Both the position numbers and the translations under genes were made by a program. A DNA stretch of 64,000 nt from AP-15 sp963833745 (GTDB taxonomy: Bacteria > Pseudomonadota > Alphaproteobacteria > ATCC43930 > CGMCC-115725): the NCBI GenBank assembly GCA_963833745.1, contig CAWHZD010000004.1:1302001-1366000 (forward strand), written 5' to 3'. Each line of letters starts with the position of its first letter. Within the stretch, counting starts at the first letter, position 1. The notes beneath the pieces were generated by a model. That model made no database searches, was not told where the DNA came from, and saw only the letters and a list, made by a program, of their open reading frames with translations. Below are positions 43,771-52,100 of the stretch, piece by piece.

Positions 43771-44829
43771 ATGAACCCGACCGAACCCTCGCCGCTGATT
43801 TCAGTGACTCTGCTGACCGGGTTTCTCGGCAGCGGCAAGACGACCGTGCTGAATCATATCCTCCGACAGCCCGGCATGGCCAAGATCGCGGTCATCGTCA
43901 ACGAGTTCGGCGAGATCGGAATCGACCACCTGCTGGTCGAGAGCGCCACCGACGACGTCGTGCTGCTGAACAGCGGCTGCCTGTGCTGCACGGTGCGCGG
44001 CGACATCGCCGACACCTTACTGAACCTGTTCGTCGACCGGGCCAAGGGCAAGGTTCCGCACTTTTCCCGCGTCGTGATCGAGACGACCGGCCTTGCCGAC
44101 CCGGCGCCGATCCTCCACACCTTGATATCGGACCCTCTGATCGCGGCGCGCTATTCGCTCGACGGGGTGGTGACGACGGTCGATGCAGTCAACGGCGCCG
44201 GCACCCTCGACCGCCAGCCCGAGGCGGTCAAGCAGGCGGCGGTCGCCGACCGGCTGCTGCTGACCAAGGCCGATCTTGCCGATCCGGCGCCGGAAGCGGC
44301 ATTGAAGGCGCGGCTCGCCGCCCTCAACCCGAGCGCCCCGATAATGCCGGTGATACAGGGCGAGGTCGACCCGGCGCTGTTGTTCAACCTCGGCTTTTAC
44401 GACCCGCAAACCAAGAGCGTCGATGTCCAGCGCTGGTTGCGCGACGAAGCCTTTGCGGTGGAGCACGAGCATTACCACGACCACCAGCAACTCGACGTCA
44501 ACCGCCACGACGACCGCATCCGCGCCTTCTGCATCACCCGCGACCAGCCGATCTCGTGGGCGGCGCTGTCGACCTGGCTCGATGCGCTGGCGACGATGCG
44601 CGGCGACGATCTGTTGCGGCTGAAAGCGATCGTGGCGCTCAGCGACCGGCCCGGCGAACCGGTCGTCGTGCACGGGGTGCAGCACCTCTTTCACCCGCCG
44701 GTGCTATTGCCGCAATGGCCGAGCGACGACCACCGCACGCGCATGGTCTTCATCACCCGCGACCTGCCGCGCGAGGCGATCGAAAAGACCCTCGCCGCGT
44801 TCGAAGAGGCGGTGGAAGCCGCGGGTTAG
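43771..44829 (+). CDS. COG0523 (CobW/P47K) GTPase, metal chaperone
   Basis: 352 residues from the ATG at 43771 (GGAGG upstream). Walker A is GFLGSGKTT at 17-25, CLCC at 70-73 is the metal-binding signature, and ETTGLADPAPI and LLTKADLADP are G-domain motifs. A His-rich stretch (EHEHYHDHQQLDVNRHDD) precedes the C-terminal CobW domain. Such proteins deliver metals, often zinc, to client enzymes. It follows the RNase Z-like gene by 42 bases on the same strand, and a zinc chaperone next to a zinc hydrolase is suggestive. Confidence 0.9.
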   Translation: MNPTEPSPLISVTLLTGFLGSGKTTVLNHILRQPGMAKIAVIVNEFGEIGIDHLLVESATDDVVLLNSGCLCCTVRGDIADTLLNLFVDRAKGKVPHFSRVVIETTGLADPAPILHTLISDPLIAARYSLDGVVTTVDAVNGAGTLDRQPEAVKQAAVADRLLLTKADLADPAPEAALKARLAALNPSAPIMPVIQGEVDPALLFNLGFYDPQTKSVDVQRWLRDEAFAVEHEHYHDHQQLDVNRHDDRIRAFCITRDQPISWAALSTWLDALATMRGDDLLRLKAIVALSDRPGEPVVVHGVQHLFHPPVLLPQWPSDDHRTRMVFITRDLPREAIEKTLAAFEEAVEAAG

Positions 44830-45041
44830 GCCGCAGCTTTATTTGTGCCGCCGCATGCCGGTTTTGGAACCGGCAGCGCTACGGTGCGGGTTTACCCGAA
44901 GCACCGTAACCGCGATCCGGTGCGGCATCGGCGCAAAACGCGCGGCGTCGGCGCTGTTGCGACCGCCATCCGGCGCCCGCGGCCGAGCGCTGTTGTGTGG
45001 AGGAGCCGCGCGCCGCCGCGGCCGGCCTGAGGGAGAGGAAC

Positions 45042-46307
45042 ATGCTGTCGGACGCGCCCATACAACAGCGGCTGGCGCGGCAGGCGCTCGCTCTCGTGCT
45101 GGCCGGAGGCCGCGGCAGCCGCCTCAAGCAATTGACCGACCGGCGCGCCAAGCCCGCGGTGTTCTTTGGCGGCAAGTTCCGCATCATCGACTTCGCATTG
45201 TCGAACTGCCTCAATTCGGGCGTGCGCCGCATTGCCGTCCTCACCCAATACAAGGCGCACAGCCTGTTGCGCCATCTGCAGATGGGATGGTCGTTTTTGC
45301 GCCCGGAAATGGGCGAATTTCTCGATCTTCTGCCAGCGCAGCAGCGTCTCGACGAGGCAACCTGGTATCGCGGCACCGCCGATGCGGTGTTCCAGAATTT
45401 CGACATCCTGCGAGCCGCGGGTCCCAAATATTTCGTCGTCCTGGCCGGCGACCACATCTACAAGATGGATTACTCGAACATGCTGGCCGACCACGTCGCC
45501 AAGGGCGCCGACTGCACGGTCGCCTGCGTCGAGGTGCCGCTCGACCAGGCTTCGGATTTTGGCGTGATGGCGGTCGACCAATCGATGCGCATCGTCGATT
45601 TCCGGGAGAAGCCGCGCGATCCGCCGGCGATGATCGGCAAGCCCGACCGCGCGCTCGCCAGCATGGGGGTTTACCTGTTCACCGCGGAATTTCTCTATGC
45701 CGAGCTCGAGCGCGATCACCGCGACCCGACATCAAGCCACGATTTCGGCAAGGACGTCATCCCGAACCTGGTGAGCCGCGGGCTCGCCGTCGCCCATTCC
45801 TTCGAAGAAAGCTGCGTCAAGACGACGTTCGAGGCTGAAGCCTATTGGCGCGATGTCGGCACCATCGACGCCTATTGGGCGGCCAATATCGATCTGGTCA
45901 TGCCGACGCCGTCGCTCGACATCTACGATCCGAACTGGCCGATCTGGACCTATCAGCAGCAATTGCCGCCGGCAAAATTCGTGTTCGACGACGACGACCG
46001 GCGCGGCATGGCGGTCGATTCGATGGTCTCGGGCGGCTGCATCGTATCGGGCGCCACGGTGCGGCGCTCGCTCTTATTCTCGAATTGCCGGGTCAATTCG
46101 TTCGCCACGACGCACGAAGCGGTGCTGCTCCCCGACGTCGAGATCGGCCGCAGCGCTCGTCTGACACAGGTCGTCGTCGATCGCGGCACTCGGATCAGGG
46201 AAGGGCTGGTCATCGGCGAGGACCCTGACCTCGACGCCAAGCGCTTTTACCGCAGCGACGGCGGCGTCACCCTCGTCACCGCCGAGATGCTCGCCGCTCT
46301 GGACTAG
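45042..46307 (+). CDS. glgC: glucose-1-phosphate adenylyltransferase
   Basis: 421 residues. It makes ADP-glucose from ATP and glucose-1-phosphate, the committed step of bacterial glycogen synthesis. The pyrophosphorylase loop is VLAGGRGSRLKQLTDRRAKP. KFRIIDFALSNCLNSGVRR, YRGTADAVFQN, VVLAGDHIYKMDY and FREKPRDPP are family motifs. The C-terminal beta-helix region (DSMVSGGCIVSGATVRRSLL) is present. Start ATG at 45042 with GGGAGAGG upstream. No other glycogen gene is in the window. Confidence 0.95.
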   Translation: MLSDAPIQQRLARQALALVLAGGRGSRLKQLTDRRAKPAVFFGGKFRIIDFALSNCLNSGVRRIAVLTQYKAHSLLRHLQMGWSFLRPEMGEFLDLLPAQQRLDEATWYRGTADAVFQNFDILRAAGPKYFVVLAGDHIYKMDYSNMLADHVAKGADCTVACVEVPLDQASDFGVMAVDQSMRIVDFREKPRDPPAMIGKPDRALASMGVYLFTAEFLYAELERDHRDPTSSHDFGKDVIPNLVSRGLAVAHSFEESCVKTTFEAEAYWRDVGTIDAYWAANIDLVMPTPSLDIYDPNWPIWTYQQQLPPAKFVFDDDDRRGMAVDSMVSGGCIVSGATVRRSLLFSNCRVNSFATTHEAVLLPDVEIGRSARLTQVVVDRGTRIREGLVIGEDPDLDAKRFYRSDGGVTLVTAEMLAALD

Positions 46308-46330
46308 GCGTGCGGCCCGCTCCCGACATC

Positions 46331-46366
46331 TTAATTTCTGAGAACAGCTTAATTTCTGAGAACAGC
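46331..46366. repeat. 18-base tandem repeat, x2
   Basis: TTAATTTCTGAGAACAGC is repeated exactly, and the second copy runs into CTGAGAACAGCTCAG, a palindrome (5-base stem). It lies 24 bases after the glgC stop and could be a terminator or a duplicated regulatory site. Confidence 0.8.
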
Positions 46367-46402
46367 TCAGGTACGATTAACCCCTGCTATTGGCCGAAGG
46401 CG

Positions 46403-46609
46403 TCAGAAAACGCGCGCGGCGGTCGTTCGGTCTCTGACCCACACCTGGGCTTCGTGGCCCGCCTGCAACGCGTCGCGCGCCGCGTCGACCGCATCGAGCA
46501 GCGCTTGTTCCTTGTCGAGATAGGCGCCGTACACGGCATTGCCGAGTGTGACCACCCACCGTGCCTGACGGCCGCGCCGGCAGACCTGAAACTCCATAAC
46601 CACGTCCAT
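46403..46609 (-). CDS. small hypothetical protein, DUF2188-like
   Basis: 68 residues from the ATG at 46609, AAGGAG at ideal spacing; the longer frame to 46711 has no start signal. FQVCRRGRQARWVVTLGNAV, KEQALLDAVDAARDALQAGH and EAQVWVRD give a beta-alpha-beta pattern like DUF2188 proteins. The function is unknown. It converges with glgC. Confidence 0.6.
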   Translation of the reverse strand: MDVVMEFQVCRRGRQARWVVTLGNAVYGAYLDKEQALLDAVDAARDALQAGHEAQVWVRDRTTAARVF

Positions 46610-46813
46610 TTGCGCTCCTTGGGCGACAACGGCCGCCATGGCGGGTTTCATCCCCCGATGCCTAGTGTGTGTTCTCCCGTGGGACCTATTATCGTCCGGA
46701 AACTCGCTCAAATAAAGTCCGTTTTGTTACGCTCTGACACAAACTGAGAGCTTTCGTGGTTAAATCCCGCCCGGCGCACGATTCCCGAATAATTAATTTC
46801 GCCCGCTTCGGCG

Positions 46814-49048
46814 CTACTTCTCCTCGGCCGTGAACACGCCGTCCCAATTAGCCGGCGGCGCTTCGCTTTGGAAGTGGGCGATTCGTCGCCGGTAGAGGTC
46901 GTATACCGGCGCCAGATGCCGCGCCGCGGCCAGCCTGCCGTCGTCGAGCAGCCGCAGCGCAGCACTCCAATCCTGATGGCGATAGGCGCTCAGCAGCGCC
47001 GAGTGCCGGTTGGCAAACTCGCCTTCTTCGATGCGCTCCGGCGGCAACGTATAGACCCGCCCTGCCTGGGACTTGCCTTTGACCGCGACGAGATCGACCT
47101 CGATCAGCGCCGGCTCGTCGAGACGGACGGCGGTCTCCTCGCCGATCACCAGGTCGATGCCGTAGACCTTGCCGAGGCCTTCGAGCCGCGATGCCAAGTT
47201 TACCGGGTCGCCGAGCAGCGAGTAATCGAAATGCTGCTGCGACCCGAAATTGCCGACGCAGCATTCGCCGGTATTGACGCCGATCCCCATCTGCACCAGC
47301 CGAAACGGCTTGCCTGCCGCCGCCGCTTCCGCGGTCCACCCATGGTTCAGCTCGACCAGCTTGCGGCGCATCGACTGAGCCGCGCGCACGGCGTTTTTGG
47401 GGTGGTCGGGGTCATCGAGCGGGGCGTTCCAAAACGCCATGACGCAGTCGCCGATATACTTGTCGATCGTGCCTTTCTGCTCGGTGATGATTTCGGTCAT
47501 CGGCGACAGAAAGGTATTCATGAACTGCGTCAGCGTCTGAGCGTCCATCCCCTCGGCGCGGCTGGTAAAGCCGCGGATGTCGCAGAACATGATCGTCATC
47601 ATCCTCATCTCGCCGCCGAGCACGAGCTTTTCCGGGTGAGCAGCGAGTTCTTCGACGTATTGCGGCGACATGTAGCGCGAGAAGGCGCTGCGGACTTCGC
47701 GCTGGCGCGCTTCGGTGCGCAGATAGCCGAGCAGGCTCGCCACCAGATAGACCAGCGTCATCACCGCCCACGGGTAGACCGGGTCGAGCAGCAGATGGGC
47801 GTATTTGAACGCCGCCCACGAGCCGCCGAGCGCCACCGCGACCGAGGCGCCGCCGACGGCTGCGCTCGGCAATGCGCCAATCCGCGGCAGCACGAAGATC
47901 AGGGCGGCGCCGACCACCAGCGTAAACAGAATCTCGGCTCCGACCGCCCAATCGGGCCGAGTCAGAAAATCGCCTTGCAGGATCTCGTCGATCAGCTGCG
48001 CGTGGATCTCGACGCCTGGCACAGCGGCATCGAGAGGCGTCGCCTGCAGGTCATTGATAACCCCCCCGGCGGAAGTTCCAACCAGCACGATATGCCCCGC
48101 CACCAGTGCCCGGTCGAATTCTCCGGCCAGAATATCGGCGGCCGAGATGGTGAGCTGTGGCTCGCGCCGCGCATAATGCAGCCAGACCCGGCCGGCGGCG
48201 TCGGTCGGCGCTGTCACCGGCCCGATGCGGATCGCGGTCAGCCCGGTATCCTGACCGAAATTGTTCTCGCCGTTGGCGCCGGCGGCTCGGGCAATGTAGG
48301 TCGTCGCCCCAAAGGCCAGCCGCAGCGCCTCGGCGGCGAGCGAGGGATAGGGCTTTTCGTTCAATTTCAGGATCAACGGCACGCGGCGCACGACATGATC
48401 CCAGTCGGGATATTGGTTCAGAAAACCATCGCCCGCGGCGGCGGCTTCGAGCACCGGCAGGTTCGGCACCACGTTGGAAAAGCTGTCGACATGGCCGAGC
48501 GGGTCGGTCCCGACGGCGGCGAATCCGGCCTTTTCAGTCGGCGGCCGGGTCTCGCCGCGATTGCTTAGGCCGCGATTGCTTAGAATGAAGCCGGTCACCA
48601 CCGGGATTTTCCGCATTGCCGTCGCGAGAACCTGATCGGGGTCGGGCAAGGCTGACAGCAATTTTTCGGCGTCGGGAGCGCCGACCCCGTTCTGTGCGAT
48701 CAGCGGCAGCAACTGATTTGGTGAGGTGCGGTCAGGCTCGGCAAAATCGATGTCGAAGGCGACGACGGCAGCGCCGGCTTCGGCGAGGCGATCCACCATT
48801 TTGGCGACGACCGTGCGCGGCCACGGCCATTGCCCGATCTTGGCGAGGCTGTTGTCGTCGATGTCGACGATGCGGAGCGGGGCGTTGCCCGGCTGGCGCG
48901 GCGCGGCGCGCTGGTAGAAATCGAAAGCGATCAGCGACAAGCGGTCGAGCAGATCGGGCGCAGCGACGCGCGCCCCGATCGCCGCCAGCAACACGGCAAG
49001 CGGCAGCAGATAGATGGCGCCGCGGCGGAACTGGGCCCAAATGCGCAT
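46814..49048 (-). CDS. CHASE2-domain class III adenylate/guanylate cyclase
   Basis: 744-residue membrane signalling enzyme. A leading helix (AIYLLPLAVLLAAIGARVAA) is followed by a periplasmic CHASE2 sensor (about 40-390; LRIVDIDDNSLAKIGQWPWP, VVAFDIDFAEPDRTSP). Three membrane helices then span about 390-470. The C-terminal cyclase (about 500-690) holds metal Asp residues in TIMFCDIRGFTSRAEG and KYIGDCVMAFWNAP, plus FDYSLLGDPVNLASRLEGLG. It likely makes cAMP in response to an outer signal. The gene is divergent from NAD-glutamate dehydrogenase, with about 150 bases between. A short duplication in the gene (SNRGLSNRG) looks like slippage. Confidence 0.95.
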   Translation of the reverse strand: MRIWAQFRRGAIYLLPLAVLLAAIGARVAAPDLLDRLSLIAFDFYQRAAPRQPGNAPLRIVDIDDNSLAKIGQWPWPRTVVAKMVDRLAEAGAAVVAFDIDFAEPDRTSPNQLLPLIAQNGVGAPDAEKLLSALPDPDQVLATAMRKIPVVTGFILSNRGLSNRGETRPPTEKAGFAAVGTDPLGHVDSFSNVVPNLPVLEAAAAGDGFLNQYPDWDHVVRRVPLILKLNEKPYPSLAAEALRLAFGATTYIARAAGANGENNFGQDTGLTAIRIGPVTAPTDAAGRVWLHYARREPQLTISAADILAGEFDRALVAGHIVLVGTSAGGVINDLQATPLDAAVPGVEIHAQLIDEILQGDFLTRPDWAVGAEILFTLVVGAALIFVLPRIGALPSAAVGGASVAVALGGSWAAFKYAHLLLDPVYPWAVMTLVYLVASLLGYLRTEARQREVRSAFSRYMSPQYVEELAAHPEKLVLGGEMRMMTIMFCDIRGFTSRAEGMDAQTLTQFMNTFLSPMTEIITEQKGTIDKYIGDCVMAFWNAPLDDPDHPKNAVRAAQSMRRKLVELNHGWTAEAAAAGKPFRLVQMGIGVNTGECCVGNFGSQQHFDYSLLGDPVNLASRLEGLGKVYGIDLVIGEETAVRLDEPALIEVDLVAVKGKSQAGRVYTLPPERIEEGEFANRHSALLSAYRHQDWSAALRLLDDGRLAAARHLAPVYDLYRRRIAHFQSEAPPANWDGVFTAEEK

Positions 49049-49197
49049 AGCTGCCGAGCGCCAAATTTGAACGATGATCCCGGGATGGCAAAAGCCGGCG
49101 CCGCCGATTATCGCCTACTTTGCCCGATTTTTCCACAATCCCTGATATGTTACACAACTTGCCGGGACGCCGCCGAGCCACCAGTGTTTAAAACTCG

Positions 49198-52100
49198 ATG
49201 ACCGACACGATCAACCTCACCCTGCCTCCGAAAACCGAGCCGCTGGACGCTCGCGGGCGACCCGACAAGGCACACGCTTCGGCGGAGACGAAAAAGGCCA
49301 AGCAGATCCGCAAGGCGACTGTCCTGGCCGAGGAGAGCCTCGACCTCGCAGAGCGCGACCTGGCCGGGCGCGTCATCGCGGAATTCTATCGGCACGTGCC
49401 GCCCGACGATGTCGCCGGGCGCAGCCCCCGCGATCTCGGCGGCGCCGCGCTCTCGTTGTGGCGCTTCGCCGGGCGCCGGCGTCCCGGCCAGGCCAAGATC
49501 AGGGTCTACAACCCCGAGCCCGATGTCGACGGCTGGTCGTCACCGCACACGATTGTCGAAATCGTCAACGACGACATGCCTTTTCTCGTCGATTCGGTCA
49601 CCGCGGCGGTCAATGCCGGCGATCGCGTCGTCGATCTTGTGATTCACCCGGTCCTGGCCGTCGACCGCGACGGGGGTGGGCGGCTGCGCGAGGTTCGCGA
49701 CGGCGACGCCGCCGGGCTGCGCGAATCGTGGATGCAGATCGAAATTACCCGCGAACCCGATCCGGCCGGACTGCCGCAGCTGACCGAAGCCTTGTCCGGG
49801 GTCCTCGCCGATGTGCGCGCCGCGGTCGCCGACTGGCAGGCGATACGGCAGACCTTGCACGCGGTGCTCGACGAATTGCCGGGACCACCGGCGCCGCCGG
49901 TGCCGCCGCACGAATTGGCCGAAGTGCAGGATTTCCTGCGCTGGCTCGACGACGACAATTTCACCTTTCTCGGCTATCGCGAATACCGGTTCGACGGCGC
50001 CTCCGATCCGGCATGGCCGGCGCTTGGCGTCCTCGTCGATCCCAACCATCGGATATTCGACGGCTTGCGCGATTTGTCGTCATTGCCGCCGGACGTGCAG
50101 GACTTCATCCGCCGGCGCGAGCTTCTCGTCGTCACCAAGTCGAACCGTCGGGCCACCGTCCACCGCCGGGCGCATATGGACGCGATCGGCGTCCGCCGCT
50201 TCACCGCAAGCGGCGAGGTCGTTGGGATCCGCCTGTTTCTCGGCCTGTTCACCTCGCTCGCCTACAGTCGCAATCCGCACTCGATCCCGCTGTTGCGGCT
50301 GAAGGTCCGCCACATCGTCGCGCGCTCCGGGTTGTCGTCCACCAGCCACGACGGCAAGGCCCTGGCGCACATCCTCGACACCCTGCCGCGCGACGAGCTG
50401 TTTCAGGGCAGCGAAGACGACCTGTTCGATACGGTTATCGGCATCCTCAATCTGCAGGAACGCCAGCGCATTGCGCTGTTCGTCCGCCGCGATCCGCTGG
50501 AACGCTATGTGTCGTGCATCGTCTTCGCTCCCCGCGAGCGCTACGACAGCGACCTGCGCCGGCGTTTCGCGGCGGTCCTTGAACAGGCCTTCGCCGGAAG
50601 GGTCTCGGCGTTTTACACGCATCTCGACGATTCGGTGCTGGCGCGCGTCCAGTTCATCATCCAAACCACTCGCGGCGCGGTGCCGGCGGTCAATGTCGCG
50701 GCGCTCGAACATCAGCTCGCCGACGCCGGCCGCAGCTGGTCGGACCGGTTCGCGGACGAAGCGGCGGCGGCGTTCGGCGAGGCCGAAGCGCCTGGTCGGC
50801 TGCGCCGCCTGAAGCCGTTCCCGGTTGCCTATCAGGCATTGACCAAGCCGGCCCAGGCGATTGCCGATTTGCCGCGCATCGAAAAGGTGATGGCGGGCGC
50901 GCCGCTCGAAGTGTCGCTGCATCCTGACGCGGAGAGCGGCCGAACCGGGCTGCGGCTCTATCGCGCCCGGGACCCGGTCGTGCTGTCCGACGTCCTGCCG
51001 ATGCTCGAAAATCTCGGGTTGCGGGTCGTCGCCGAAGAGCCGTTTCGCGTCGACAGCGTCGACCAAGACGCAGTCTGGGTCCACGAATTCCAGCTCGCCG
51101 GCGAAGCTGCCGCGGCCGCGGTGCCCGATGCCGTCAAAACGCGGTTCGAGGAGGCGCTGGTCGCGCTGTGGACCGGCCGCGTCGAAAACGATCGTTTCAA
51201 CCGCCTCGTCCTCACCGCCGGTCTTTCAGCCCGGCAAATCAGCGTCCTCCGCCTCTACGCCAAGGTGCTGCGGCAGGCCGGCAGCGCCTTCAGCCAGGCC
51301 TATATGGAGGACACACTCGGCGCGCACTCCGACATCGCGGCCCGACTCGTAAGGCTGTTCGAGACGCGCTTTGATCCCGCCGCGGCGGCAGACCGCGGGC
51401 TTGCCCTCATGGGCGAGGTGCAGGCGATCGACCACGGGCTCGACGCCGTCGCGAGCCTTGACGAAGACCGGATCCTGCGCAGCTATCTGACCCTCGTCCT
51501 CAAGACCGTGCGGACGAATTATTTTCAGCCGTCACCGTCGGGCGCGCCCAAACCTTATCTTGCGATCAAGCTCGCCAGCAGCGAGATCGACCTCCTGCCG
51601 CTGCCGCGCCCGCTGTTCGAGATCTACGTCTACAGCCCGCGGATGGAAGGCGTGCATATGCGCGCCGGCAAAGTGGCTCGCGGCGGCATCCGCTGGTCCG
51701 ACCGCAAGGAGGATTTCCGCACCGAGATCCTCGGGCTGATGAAGGCGCAGACGGTCAAGAACGCGGTCATCGTGCCGGTCGGGTCAAAAGGCGGGTTCGT
51801 CGTCAAGAGGCCGCCCGAGGCGCGCGATCAGCTCGGGGACGAAGCGGTCGAATGCTACAAGATTCTGATCCGCGGTCTGCTCGACCTGACCGACAACATC
51901 GTCGCCGACGGCGCTGACGGACACCTCATCGTGCCGCCCTCGGGTGTCGTCCGCCACGACGCCGACGACCCCTACCTGGTAGTCGCGGCCGACAAGGGCA
52001 CCGCGACCTTCTCCGACTACGCCAATGCGATCTCCGAGGAATACGGGTTCTGGCTCGGCGACGCGTTCGCCTCAGGCGGCTCGACCGGCTGCGACCACAA

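Noticed and set aside
46868..48568. 566-codon plus-strand frame
   Set aside because: Shadow of the cyclase gene; Gln/Arg/His-rich composition without a domain.
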